NCBI GenBank assembly: GCA_023091735.1 | Contig: JALKBU010000131.1 | Location: 1 to 64,000 of the forward strand | DNA length: 64,000 bases | Origin: Trichomonas tenax | Taxonomy: Eukaryota; Parabasalia; Trichomonadida; Trichomonadidae | Direction: 5' to 3' | Shown here: positions 42,000-54,000 of the stretch, piece by piece | Layout: the number at the start of each line of letters is the position of its first letter | How positions within the stretch are numbered: the first letter of the stretch is position 1 | Translations under genes and position numbers: made by a program | The notes under the pieces: model-generated | The model's input: only the letters and a program-made list of their open reading frames with translations | Database searches by the model: none | What the model was told of the DNA's origin: nothing

Positions 42000-43274
42000 A
42001 TGTCAGTTCTTCAAAACTCCATCAATAAGAAGCAAAAAGAGCTTCAGGAGTTAGAAATGGAAATAAAGCGTGCCAAAGGTATAGTCTACAAAATGTTTGG
42101 AAAACCAACTGAATACATTGCTCCAAACGGAAAATCTCTCGCAGAACTCGAATCAGAGCTCAAATCTATTAAGAAAGCCCTGAATATTCCAGATGGTGAT
42201 GATGAATATGACACAATCGATGTTCTAAATCAAAAATTGGAACAGAAAAATAATCGAATTCAAAATCTCAGAGAAAAAATCAAAGAGGCAATCGCAGAGA
42301 ACAAAGAATACAGAGAAATGACAGATAAATTAGAAGAAGACATCGAAAAGAAAAGAAGACAACTTAAAAAAGCTCGAAAATTGAGTTCTGCTGAATCTAA
42401 CTCATATCTTCCAAAGATACCTTGCAAAGCAGATGATGCTAACAAAGTTATTGTTGATAATTTGAAAGATTACAAAGATTATCTTCAAAAAATGAAAAAA
42501 GAGATCGAAAAATTCAGAATTGATATCGAGTCATTCTTCTCTATCTACAAGGATCATTTTAACCAGAAAATGAAGTCAGAAATAGAAAATCGTCGAAATC
42601 AATTATTAGAAAAACGTAACAAATGCGCTAAATTACAAGAGGAAGCCGAAAAGCTCGATGAGGAGAACGAAAATCTTGAAAAAGAAAAGAATAAATACAA
42701 TATTAGCGATTCAAGCTCGAATAACTTTGACCAAGCTTCAGGACTTGCAGAAACACCTCAGCAGGCGCGAGAACAGTTCAAGAAGATGGTAAATGACTAC
42801 GAGGAAGTTTTCAATAGATATAGGAAGAAAGATTTATCAAGTTGCGAAAATCTCCTTTCGCAATTTAATGCTAAAATGTCTGATTTATTTGCCATAATTA
42901 ACGCTTTAATTGAGAAGGTCAATGCTATAAAAGATCGCGTTAAGAAGACAAACGAAGTCGAAAAGCCACAAGCAAGAACTCAAGCAAATGAATTGATGCA
43001 AGATTTCCTGAGAACACTTTGGATGAAGGAGAAACTGAAAATGATTTTGAACTCCATTGAACCAAAGCTTCAGGAGCAAGCAGATAAATTCGAGAAGCAA
43101 ATAGTAATCGAGAAGGAAAACAAAGATAAACCCATTTTCGAAAACTTAACAGCGAATGAAATCAGAAGATTAATCATTAAATATATTAAAGAAAATGCTC
43201 GATTGAACCTCCAAGACCAGGATATGCAGAAAGCTTATGCAGCCAAAATGGCCGAACTTGAACAAGGAAAATGA
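42000..43274 (+). CDS. Coiled-coil protein (424 aa), unknown function
   Basis: ATG 42000-42002 to TGA at 43272-43274. The protein is nearly all charged amphipathic helix: heptad patterns at about residues 5-35, 55-130 and 155-240 (KLQEEAEKLDEENENLEKEK), with a hydrophilic break (SDSSSNNFDQ) near 250, then further helices to KMAELEQGK. No domain signature, signal peptide or membrane segment. Trichomonad cytoskeletal and basal-body proteins often have this form; such a role here is inference. No TCAYW hexamer was found just upstream. Confidence 0.8.
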   Translation: MSVLQNSINKKQKELQELEMEIKRAKGIVYKMFGKPTEYIAPNGKSLAELESELKSIKKALNIPDGDDEYDTIDVLNQKLEQKNNRIQNLREKIKEAIAENKEYREMTDKLEEDIEKKRRQLKKARKLSSAESNSYLPKIPCKADDANKVIVDNLKDYKDYLQKMKKEIEKFRIDIESFFSIYKDHFNQKMKSEIENRRNQLLEKRNKCAKLQEEAEKLDEENENLEKEKNKYNISDSSSNNFDQASGLAETPQQAREQFKKMVNDYEEVFNRYRKKDLSSCENLLSQFNAKMSDLFAIINALIEKVNAIKDRVKKTNEVEKPQARTQANELMQDFLRTLWMKEKLKMILNSIEPKLQEQADKFEKQIVIEKENKDKPIFENLTANEIRRLIIKYIKENARLNLQDQDMQKAYAAKMAELEQGK

Positions 43275-43299
43275 TTTTTATATTATTTTTTTTAATAAA

Positions 43300-43954
43300 A
43301 CATGATTTGTTAATCAGAAGCACTCCAGTGATCAATTGGTATTCGCTTTAGAATTTGTTGATGGTTTTGTTTATACAAAATATCAGAAATTTAATTACCT
43401 TCTAGTATTCGAGCACACTTATACAACATCGGGATGTTTTCAAAAACTCAGCGATGCATTAGAAATTAATATTCCAGGAAAATTTTCTTTATTATCTCAT
43501 TTAAATTAATCCAGATTCAAACATCCAAAAGATAATTAATTATATTTCATTCTTGAATATCCAGATAAAAATATTTATAATTTATGGTGCCAAGATTTGC
43601 CATCATATGAAGATATAGAGACGCAAGGAGTTACTAAAGCAAAAGGTTTCGAAGCCAATGAAACACTGGCAAATACCATAAACTTAGATACCCAATGGGA
43701 TGGTCTGGTTAGAAGTACATTAAAGCTTAATAATAAAAACAATTCCGTTATAGAAATGTACTTCTAACGATACTTTTGGAATCCTATGCGATACTTATGA
43801 GCTTTATCTCAGCAATGGATTTCCTGATAATTCAGGACCCGCAATTCATGTAAGACATTTTGCAAGAATTAGTAAAACTAATGTTAATATTATAACTTTA
43901 TTTGAACAAAAATTCATGAGATTTTCAAATTCAATAATTTTGAAATATATATGA
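43300..43954 (+). pseudogene. Lectin-like surface module, broken copy
   Basis: Consecutive plus-frame pieces match the module seen at 18729-19260. They are YLLVFEHTYTTSGCFQKLSD, then NIYNLWCQDLPSYEDIETQG, WDGLVRSTLKLNNKNNS, and after frame changes LCDTYELYLSNGFPDNSGPA ending in ARISKT. Stops at about 43507 and 43765 and shifts between pieces make it non-functional. The module recurs in trichomonad surface proteins; no accepted name is claimed. Confidence 0.5.
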
Positions 43955-44399
43955 TGTCAATTTATGATATATATGTCAAATAAATAGTTCAAATCATTAA
44001 AATGTGGATTACCATTTAAATGAAATAAATGAATATTTATTAAATATCTGCCATAGTTCGTACTTCCACTGTTTGATTTGAGAGAGAAATTTTTATTGAA
44101 AAAGGATTGAATCTATATAGATTTATCTAAAGTAGGTGCTTCAATCAACAAGAACAATATCGTCTATATAATCATTTAATTGCAAGTTTTGATTAAATTT
44201 TTTAAATGAATTTTATTACAAATTGTGGCAAAATTGGGTATCTCGAATTCAACGATGTTTCAGCAATCTGTTAGTTGAAAACCCTAAAAATCCACCATTG
44301 TATGGATTGAATTTATTTGTTTTTGGGGTTCTGAAAAATGAAGTGTTAATTTTTACTTCATCCATAGTTCAATATTTTAAGAACTATGAGTTTTCCATT

Positions 44400-44655
44400 T
44401 TGAATGTATGAAGGTATTGAATCTCTATAATCTGTTCTATTAAAATTTCCAATTGCATATTACCATAAACCTGTTGTATTTGTGCCAACAATAAATGCAT
44501 TATCCTTATATTTGTCTGTTTTATATAATCCATAGAAGAAATCAAGATTTCCATCTTCAACATAAAGTCCAGTTTCATTTGGAGGGAATGGATCAACTGT
44601 GTTATTGAATTGCAAAAGATGGTTCAAATTATGGCAAATCTTGGTATATCTAATT
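44400..44655 (-). pseudogene. Lectin-like surface module, second broken copy on the opposite strand
   Basis: One minus frame reads FNNTVDPFPPNETGLYVEDG, then DNAFIVGTNTTGLW, a TAA, then YAIGNFNRTDYRDSIPSY. This is the GLW-YYAIG core of the module at 18729-19260 and 43300-43954. No start is visible. It lies head to head with the copy at 43300-43954, so an inverted duplication is possible. Confidence 0.45.
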
Positions 44656-44660
44656 AAACA

Positions 44661-47600
44661 TCAAATTTCATAAAAGCATGAAAATTTTATAATAATGATG
44701 AATAAAAATATAATCTTTAATATATATAGACAAAAAATATTATTCAATAGAATTATTGAATTATTGAATCTTGATTGATTATTTGTGATAGTTATTTCAT
44801 ACATTGCTGTTCTTAACTTATTTACCATGGTATCAACTAAATCATATTCAGGCAAAAATAGTTTCATGAAACATGTTCTAGATGTTGGCAAGCATTAATC
44901 CTTCATATATTAACCTATCTGGTTTCTCATTTAATGGAACCATTCCATCACAAAAGCGCGGCTCAACAAAAATTGCAATTTCTGGCGAAATCATTTCATT
45001 ACAAATATCTGTAAAAACTTGCCTTTTTGGGCCTCCTGCATCATAAGCTCCTTTATCAAGTTGATTGACCTCGAACGGGAATTTTTCTGACCTGAAATTT
45101 TCTATTGAATATTGGTTGAAAACCTGATCGATCATTGGAAGTCCCTGTGTTTGATCCTTGAAAAAGACTAAAGCCCTCTCTCTTCTCACAGAGACTTTAT
45201 GTTGAGAGCCACCAAATCTAGTAGCAGACAGCATTTGAAGGTTTAATAATGAGATATCAATTGAAAGGCCATTTTTCTTAGCGGTCGCATAAAATTCCTT
45301 CTTGAGTGAAATGGCAAAACTTGGTGCATTGATATTTTGATAATCTCTTTCCACAACGTATATATTATAATCCGAGTTCCAAGATTCATTTGCTTGATGA
45401 ATGATTTTTCCGATGTACTTTCTATTTTTGAACATTTCTTCATAAATTTTTGCATGTGAAAATCTAATTAGTTCCAAGGATTTGCCTTTAAATGAAATCG
45501 TGCCTTGATCATAAAACATCATTGCCTTGCCTGGAACATTATTAACATAAAACGGAGTGCTTGAATTACCATGAAATTTGTATATTATGATTTTTGAGAT
45601 TCATTGATTACGGAGACTCTTCCATACATTTTGATGCAATTAGAAGGTAAGAAGTTAATGGAAACATTTCCAATATGTATCCTTCATCGCGTCCTAAAGC
45701 ATTTGGAAAAACATTTTTATCAATGAAATCTTTCCAATCCAAATATGATAAATCTGTGAGTTTCAAGAAAACTGCGTCCATAATGTCATTGAATTTTTCC
45801 CTTTTGAACACTGAATAGAATGCTCTAAATTAAATGTAATCAACTGAGACTTGATAATATTGTACAATTATATTTTTAGATCTTCAATATAAGTCTCAAT
45901 GCAATAACCCTTTGGAGCAATGCCACTCAAATCTCCTTTCATTTTCATTGCATACAAATAAATTGCTTTCCTGCAATCAGGATAACATATATCGATTAAA
46001 TTAGTATCGATCAATGAAACAACTTTGTCAAAATGCATATCTCTTGGCATTGTAAAAACATCTGGAATGTTATTGATGTTCTTGATTATTATGTCAATGA
46101 ATGGTTCGAAATGCAAATTTGAGCGATTTCACAATTACGAGATTTAGCGAAATAATCAATGACTGAATTGAAACCAATTGTTGATTTAAGAATGCTCTGA
46201 TTTTCTTTAAACTGAATGATATAATTGATAAATTTGAATATTGATATCATGCCACTTTGTTTTTTTTTTTTTCTTGATTATGGATAAATTTTCATAAATG
46301 CTTTTCGCTTCATCTTCAGTAATCACATATTTTTGAATATTGTCTGCATAGATGTCTTTGCTAAAATCATAAAGCTCAAATAGGAATTTTTTCTGGCATT
46401 GCATATTTTGGCATTAACGTGTGCATATAATTCAATATGTTTTTAGAATTTGCACAATCCTGGCATAACAGATAATTCACTAAATCAACGTTATATAATT
46501 TTGAATATCTCAATAGTTTCTTGAATATTGGAACAATATCATCAACATGATTTTTCATAAGAATTGAATAAACGACAGAGAACTCGAATTCTGTAACGAT
46601 GTCGTTTTGAAAAACTTTATCCATTGGGAGTTTGGTATCGTTAATTAACGACCATGGATAATAAAGCTTCTTATTTCTATTAATTGCATAGCTCCTAAAT
46701 ATTGCTGGGAAAAATTGATCTCTTGCAACAAAGATGCATATCTGGTAAGTGTAATGTTCATTTTTCTCGAAGTATCTTAAAAGAAGTTATGGATTAAAAG
46801 GAGGACTGATAACAAGATTATAGAATAATGTAGGATGGGCTTTGGCGATAAGAATATTAACAAATCTGTTCAGTTCATTATTATATTCATTCCAAAGTTT
46901 CATATCTCCAATTTGTTTACATTCACTCATTTCTTTTGGAATTTGAATATGCTTTGTAAAACTTGCATCGTAATCACTTTCCAAGAGGTCACATATTTTC
47001 AAAGCTCTAGTTCTATTGATTAGGCGCGAATTTTGTTGGTCAATATATCTCCGAGTAACCGTCAGGTTTGCGGGTCACTTTTTGCACGTTATTTAAGTTT
47101 ATTCCCCATTGGGGAACCAAAAAAAAATCGTGGCTGGAGGCTTTGCCTCCGGCCATATGACAAACACAAATATAAAAGAACTAAAAATTGTGAATTTATC
47201 AAAAAGCAAAAATAGCGTTGATTTATTACATTACAAGCAATAAAACTGCGAAATCCCCATTTTTGCGGCCAATGACTCTCAAAATCCCCATTTGCGGGAT
47301 TGAAATTGAGTGTCACTTTCCCCTAAAATTGAGTACCCCTAACTAAAAAATTAGTGGCGCGGATTCAATTTTGTGTCACCTTTTCCGATCATACATTAGA
47401 TGGGAAAAGATAAGGATACGGAGAAAGGTATTTAGTTTTCTTTGAAATTGAAACCATTAATTAGCGGTGTATTTCCCCATCTAATGTATGATCCCCCCAC
47501 TGTAAAAAGTTTTCCCCATTTTCCAACAAAAAACACTTTTTATTGTAAAATATATTTTTTCCCCATTTGGGGACGCACGTGGGGAGACCCACATATGGGA

Positions 47601-48800
47601 AATGGGGAAAAGCCAGATGGTTGCTTTGAGCATCTTTGATATCATTGGGCGAATTTAAGAATGCATAGAACTCAGCAATTCTTTTATTGTATGAATCATT
47701 GTTTAAACAAATGCATGGAGTCAATCTATCGATAATTTTTATCTTCTTTTCAATAATTGGGAATATACTTTCGTTATTTTGATTACATATTCTTTGAATG
47801 GAGTTTAATAAGTTGCTGTCGACTGTTCCTAATGTTAGTTCGTTTATATTTGCAATCTTTTTTGTCGTAAACCAAATTAATAAGAAGGAAAACATGGTGA
47901 TCAAAGCCAAAGTTGTGTGACAACGAAGCAACTAATTTGATGAATAAAATTTGAGCTTTTTCAGTAGATGGAATAAAGAGGTTTGTAAAATATCTGTTTT
48001 TCTCAGTATTCATGGAAAGAATCGCGAAGAAATCTTCTTCGACTGAAGCACTGTTTTGGCGTGATACTTGTATTCTATTCTGTGAAGGAATCATTTGAGA
48101 TTTAGCGCCAAGTTTGGATGAATTAAATCCCGGGAGAATGAAGCAGGCATTTTCCATCTCATCTGATGTGATAACAGGAATATTTGGAAAAGCTGTTAAA
48201 TATTCACCAATTGCAATCGGATTTTTCTTCATGTCCTCATTTTTTCAACATAGTCAGCATAAATGTATTCTAAATATGAAGTATTATAGAAGGTCATTGA
48301 AGCTATGAGAGCAAATGGTATATTATCAGGATCGAATTTGGTTTGAAGAATTTTGTTCCTAATAGTATCATCAAGAAGAGTTGGATTAGCTCTGATCATT
48401 CGAATTATATTGTTATCATAATTCTCTGATAATTGGAGACAATAACTCATAGAGTCTTGTAAATCATTTACCTTGGGAGAATCTGAAAAAAATAGGCCCG
48501 CAATAATTGCACCGTTCCATAAAGCATCAAACACTAATTTTGGATGAGCATCAAATGAATATGTTTCCTTGAGATTTTTCGTAGCCTTGAACAATGCATA
48601 AACTGGATATTATCCTTATTAATATTTATACATCGATTTGAAAAGTTGCTAAATATAGATAGAACAACGTAATAGTTTTGATTTTCGGTAAAATTGAATT
48701 CATAATTTGCTCCCGAATATGCATTTAAGCAATTTGATTCATTGAAGTACTGAATCCTTAAATCATATGCTGGCAGGTCCTCATGCAATTTTTAAAGTTT
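44661..48800 (-). pseudogene. HECT-type E3 ubiquitin ligase gene, many frameshifts, internal deletion and an insertion
   Basis: About ten minus-strand ORF pieces line up in one direction as one large gene. The 5' end near 48800 has no ATG. The 3' part is a HECT domain: LDKGAYDAGGPKRQVFTDIC then EIAIFVEPRFCDGM and IYEGLMLA, and after the next join LPTSRTCFMKLFLPEYDLVD, the catalytic-Cys motif (Cys codon 44871-44873). HECT domains keep about 150 residues between these two blocks; here they abut near 44886 in different frames, so that part is deleted. Upstream pieces (for example 48534-48788, 48229-48594, 47783-48232, 46787-47002, 46376-46624) shift frame between each other. A 590-bp non-coding insertion interrupts the gene at about 47030-47620. 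HECT enzymes transfer ubiquitin; this copy cannot. Confidence 0.75.
47030..47620. mobile_element. Hairpin-rich insertion inside the HECT pseudogene
   Basis: A block with raised GC content and runs of CCCC/GGGG splits coding pieces of the HECT gene. Stems: TTCCCCATTGGGGAA (about 47101-47115), GGAGGC-TTT-GCCTCC (about 47138-47152), and a perfect 18-bp inverted pair GATCATACATTAGATGGG at 47387-47404 with its complement at about 47476-47493. No transposase, and no clear target duplication at the approximate edges, which were set only by where the HECT frames stop. It may be a non-autonomous foldback element. Confidence 0.45.
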
Positions 48801-48949
48801 TATCAAGAATTCAAAATTGTCGATGTTAATATGAAACTTTTTGCTGCAGTCACTTTTATTAACCTGTATGTCACTTTTTTGAAATAGTTCTATATAATGA
48901 AAACGCCTTCAACATGATAATGCTAAAGGCGTATGTTTAAAAAAATTAA
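48801..48949. other. AT-rich spacer
   Basis: Nothing supported. Confidence 0.3.
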
Positions 48950-49798
48950 CCGATTTCTGACAACTGCCATAGGCGACTAAGACTCACAAACGTCTGTGAA
49001 TTTCCAACCAAGCAAGAAGGCCACCGCATCTATTCGCGAACATTTCTCGCAACCCAAATGTCCCAAGAAAGTCAATGCGAACGTACCTCCACTTTTATGT
49101 GGCTATTCAATACCAATCGCAACTCGATGCGATCTATAGTTGTATCAGGGATCTTGACCGCATAGCATCTGCATAGAACTTCATATGCAAGAACCAAAGA
49201 CAGCGAAATACGAGCAAGGCGTGGCAAGCTCGGAAGGCGGATGCGAGTTCCATACCATATTCGCATATCATCAACACCAGCACTTCCAATAAAGTGGCAC
49301 CACATGAATCGTCGCTCATTCAATGAAGGAGATGAAATGGCGACAAATTGAGCGGTGAATGTTAACCGAGGAAGTTAACCAAGTGCATACGTGTGACTAG
49401 TCATGGTGCGGCGAAGATGCAACCTGGAGACAAATTTGTGGGATCTTGTTTGTACCTGAACTTATTTAAAAGGCTGAAATCAATGACTAAAGTCAGTGAT
49501 TCACCCATCAGCATGTTCACACATCTTTTTGGGCGTTTGGAATCAGTGACCATCTATAGTCATTTGCGTGATCTCAACAAATCAGGTTGGTGACTAGACG
49601 AGTCCCCAAAAAACAAAGATCGAAGTAAATGTTGGGGTAATCTATCCCGCGCTAAGCTAAAAATCCTAAGATATTGTAAAATACGGATCCTAGGTGAGCT
49701 CATCCCTTCTCATTTCAACGCTCTCATCGGGAGAATCCTTACCAAGTACCTGTCAAGCGACTCTGGGAATTGTCAGAATTCAGATAAATTAATCATCA
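48950..49798 (+). pseudogene. GC-rich decayed coding region of unknown family
   Basis: The base composition rises sharply from about 48950 to 49790. Plus-strand frames give coding-like sequence in pieces: SVNFQPSKKATASIREHFSQ and on to a stop near 49133; QSQLDAIYSCIRDLDRIASA with TAG, then NFICKNQRQRNTSKAWQARK to a stop near 49322; then a frame open from about 49352 (GAAKMQPGDKFVGSCLYLNL, SMFTHLFGRLESVTIYSHLR) with one TGA near 49592 and onward (SRAKLKILRYCKIRILGELI) to 49813. Frame changes and stops are few for the length. No motif is recognised; a mobile-element protein is one possibility. Minus-strand ORFs over 49072-49323 lack sense. Confidence 0.4.
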
Positions 49799-50338
49799 TT
49801 ATATCATTAGGTTGAAATCGTCAGGAAACGTGAATTCATCAAATGTGAAATCGAGTTCCTGACTCTGGCTTTGAGTTTCTGGTTGGAAATCCATTATTTT
49901 ATTTTCCAATCCTGAGAGATCCCTTCTTTTATTCCGGCCTTTGAAAAGTCCTTTGATTGTTCCAGACTTTTTAATTTCGAACCCTCTCGGATTATCATCT
50001 TCGTTTTTCAATGGACCTGAAAAGATAATCCTTTTGTCGTGCTCCACGACATAGCGCTCATTTGATGGCACATATCTTTGAAATATTTCCCAATGTTTGT
50101 TCGCAAAGATGATGCAGCTGTCTCTAGAGCGGTAAATGTCGGGGTTATCCACAATCTGGGGGTTCTTCTCACATATCCTCTTGATTAGAGCCTTAATCTC
50201 TGTTAATTTGAAATGATGATGTGAGATTAGGACTTCAAAGGCCGGAAGTTCTTGGACAACGATATTCTCTTGCTCCAGTTTAGCGAGCCTTCTTTGGTTC
50301 TGCTGGCGCTTGATGTAAATTGAGTTTCGTTTTTCCAT
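49799..50338 (-). CDS. Hypothetical protein (179 aa), basic N-terminus and acidic aromatic tail
   Basis: ATG 50336-50338 to TGA at 49799-49801; an upstream extension to 50446 lacks ATG. The N-terminus is basic (MEKRNSIYIKRQQNQRR). The middle is a compact region of helices and strands (EIKALIKRICEKNPQIV, KHWEIFQRYVPSN), then a basic linker (KGLFKGRNKRRD), and the C-terminus is acidic with aromatic residues (ELDFTFDEFTFPDDFNLMI), which resembles transcriptional activation tails. A nuclear role is inference from that layout. No known domain was recognised, including the trichomonad initiator-binding domain. It is 3' to 3' with the decayed region at 48950-49798. Confidence 0.6.
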   Translation of the reverse strand: MEKRNSIYIKRQQNQRRLAKLEQENIVVQELPAFEVLISHHHFKLTEIKALIKRICEKNPQIVDNPDIYRSRDSCIIFANKHWEIFQRYVPSNERYVVEHDKRIIFSGPLKNEDDNPRGFEIKKSGTIKGLFKGRNKRRDLSGLENKIMDFQPETQSQSQELDFTFDEFTFPDDFNLMI

Positions 50339-51072
50339 GGTATGTCCTATATAGAAACGCGAAGGGATTCTGATAAAACTTTTTGTAAGACAACCATTCA
50401 ATTTTATATGTTTTTTTGCAAAAATTGACAGGCAACCGGCTCTCAATTTTGTGAGTGGGTTTTTGGTCGGATTTTATTATATTTTCATAAAATTCCAACG
50501 CGTTCCAGATTTTTGATGCTTTGGTGCTTTATTTTAATTTTGTATTGACTTGCACATCAATCTTGATTTAAACACTATTTCTACCTCTATCGACGATATC
50601 TATTTAAATCTCTTCAAACACACTGCAGATTTAGTATTATTCAATCACAATTATTTCCATTGATTCAATTTCATCTTTTATTTTGCCAAAACATGATTTC
50701 ATCAAAAATAATCTTGATCATTATTCTCAATTCAGTCAATACATATCAATGAATTCATTACAAACATTGTTAATCATATTGATATCAAGTGATTCAGATT
50801 TCAATAACAAATGATTTCAATGCTTATGTTGTACAGTCCTGCATTTACAATATCAATTGATTGATAAAATTTCACATGAAAATTTATGGGATGCGAATTT
50901 CTGAATTTAAGCATTTCAAATCTTTTCATTCAGTTCAATATCTTAAACGGAAACTCAATGATATATCATATTTCCACTATTTATTAAGATCGTTTATTAT
51001 TAAATGATATCACAATCAAAGATTTAAGGAAATCAAAAATAAACTATTTATAAACAATATAACAAAAATAAC
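50339..51072. other. AT-rich spacer, no gene seen
   Basis: ATTCAAT/TTTCA-like simple sequence; nothing supported. Confidence 0.35.
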
Positions 51073-54000
51073 TCACATCAGCTTCGGGAAAGGAATAACT
51101 CTTATCGAATCAGTTGTGACAATGATGAAAGCTTCGCATGCCATGTTGTATGTGATGACTTGGATGTTCTCCTTAGCCTCATAGAATGTTGTTGACTTTT
51201 CTGGGTGTAAAGCATGGAAATATGATATTTGATGGTCTGATGTGACATAAGCGATCAAATCTTGACCTAAGTGTTCGAATGCGTACATTCCGAGGATCTG
51301 CCTGGAAATATCAGCTTCTCTAATAATTTCTCCATTTATTGTCATGATAATGATCTTCGTTGATGTTGCTGCAACAATGTATCCATAGTTCTTCGTAATG
51401 ATCAAAAATTCTGGTTCTCCTTGGATATTCGTTCTATTAACAAATATTCCTTTTTTAATGTTGTGAACAGAAACATTTCCATCAATTGTTCCATAAGCGA
51501 ATGCTCTGAATCTTGGTGATGCACAAAGTGCTGAAATCTTGCACGAGCTCAATGTCAAGACGCTTGGCTTTGAGTCTTTCTTTGATTCATAGACAATTGA
51601 AATTGTGCAGAAATCTGGACAGAACAAGAATGAGTTTTCACAGTAAACGAAGATATTTGTTTCTGAGAAGAGAGTAAATGTTCCTGTGTGCTTTCCATCT
51701 TTGTAGACAACTGCTGTCTTCTTCTCAGGAGTGTAAATAACGCATCCGCATTGATTGTATGCAAATGATGTGTTTGGAGTGATGTCAATTGTTTCATTTG
51801 CGAAGTGCGATGAAATCTTCAAATCCTGATCAAATATTCCGCAAGCAAGAGACGAATATGTTCCATTTGATAAAACAAACATCAAATTATATTTGTGGTG
51901 ATAATCATTCAGATCTGTATTCATTGATGCAAAGACGATTCGAGAAACTTGTGTTGATAATTGACATCTGATCATCTTTGTTAAAGGAACTGCAATTGAT
52001 GCTCTTGCAGGATGACTCTTAAAAAATATCTGTTTGTGCTTCTGGTTCTTCATGCTGCTTCCAAAGTTGTGATCGATCCATGCTGGAATGAATTTCTGTA
52101 TTGTTGGCTGATCGAGCGTCTTTCTGATGATTCCAATGAAATCGTAGCGATCCTTTGCCCGGCTTGGAGTCTGTCCAGGAACTGTTGGATCGAAGTAAAC
52201 TCTTGCATTAACATTCTTCTTCTTGTAGAGAGAATCTATAGTAACTTCTTCAGCATTTTCTTGGATGTTCGAGAAATCGAAAACGCATCCATTAATATTT
52301 ATATCGCTCAAAAGCGGTGGGAATATTGGTTGCATATCTGGAGCATTGAAGCTTCTTCCTGCAAATATATTCAAATACATGAGATATTCAAATGTTGTTA
52401 TAACTTGATTCTGCCACAAATATGTGAATGGAAGAGTCTGGAAGAAATCTTTTTGCTTTGGAGGTGGTGAAATGAATTTAATTCCTGGCATCAAATTCTT
52501 CGGGAAGTATTTGAGAAGAGTTTGAGTATCGGATATTGGGAAATTCAATAAATAAGATCTTCCATCATTCAAATAAATCTCGAGATAGTTTGGACGAGTG
52601 AACAAATATGCAATTATATCAAAGAAGATTTCTTTGCTGGCAACTTGTGTGATAATGATGAAGCGATCCTTGTAGATTCTTACATCTGCAGGACTTGATA
52701 ATTTTTCTGAAACCAAGTTGACTTTGAATGTTTGGAGAGCTCCTGGAAGTGGAATTGCTGGTTTAATTTGCTTCTCTTGGTTCAATATCTTCTTCTTCAT
52801 TGGGCAGAAAGCATAACAGAATGTCTTATCTCTTGTGAACGCTTGTTTGCTTGGAATCAAGTTGCACATGTCTTGCAATGAAATCTCGAACTCGTTAGCA
52901 ACTATATCATGAGATTCGTGTGCATATGACTTCTTAATACTATCTGTTATGCTTTGAGCATATTCTTCTTGGCTGGATAATGTCTTCTTGATTGTTGACA
53001 ATATCAATGATACAACATCTCTATAGTTGTGTTGATAATCGGTTAAAGCTTGTTCGAAGAAATAAAGAGAGTTTGCCATAAACTGCTGACGAACTTCCGC
53101 AGTGAGAATTGGATTCTTCGTAATTGCCATCATTGGAACTAAATACTTGGAATCGTGCTTCAAAAGATCATAAGTATTCGAGCAGATCATTGCCTCTTCG
53201 ACAAACATCATATCAAGGAATTTGCAGTCCTGATTTGTTCTTGCTTCAAAGTATAAAATGATATTCTTTGGATCAATTTTTGAAAGCTTCGCCAAATGAT
53301 CCAAATTCGAAAGCTCAGTCATAAACTTAGATTTTGTTGAATATGGCATGAAAGTGGAATCGCTAAATGATGATTCCTGTATCGCTGTCATCAATGCTTT
53401 GTTGTGGCTTGTGCATCCAGAATGGAAGAAGAAAGAAGTAAATGTTGCATAAACAACAGCAGAATCCAATTCTTTCTTGACGCCCATTATGGTGTAAAGA
53501 CTTGTTTTGATGAACATGATGAGAAGTTTCGATGTTGGCGGTGATAAAACATCAAACAAGAACCTGATGAAGTAATAAACTTTAAAGAACTCTTGAACAG
53601 GTTCTTGCATTCTCTGAATGTTCTGGCAAATGAACAAAATGAGGAAGTTAGTATAATCTTCAGGAATGTTGTAAGCTAAAATCAGTGGCCATACGAACCA
53701 ATCTGGGCAATACTGGCAAGAATCAGCCTTCAATGCTAATGAAATCATTGGAGCGAACTGTTCCATGTATTCAGATCCAAAATGAATTGCATTGATTGAC
53801 AAAAGAGTCAATAATCCAGGATACTGCATGAGATGCTCTGAGAAGTATTGATAGACTGATTTCTTGTTTTCTTCACTAAGATCTGTGAAAATTTGATACA
53901 AATATTCACTCATTGACTGATATCCGATTTGATTGATCGCGATTATTGCATTCTTGACAATTTCAAAGTCTTTTTCTTTAACAAGCATTTCAATCAAAGC

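Noticed and set aside
48950..49798. Ribosomal RNA gene fragment
   Set aside because: The GC content suggested it, but I could find none of the universal rRNA core sequences, and the plus-strand frames read as protein.
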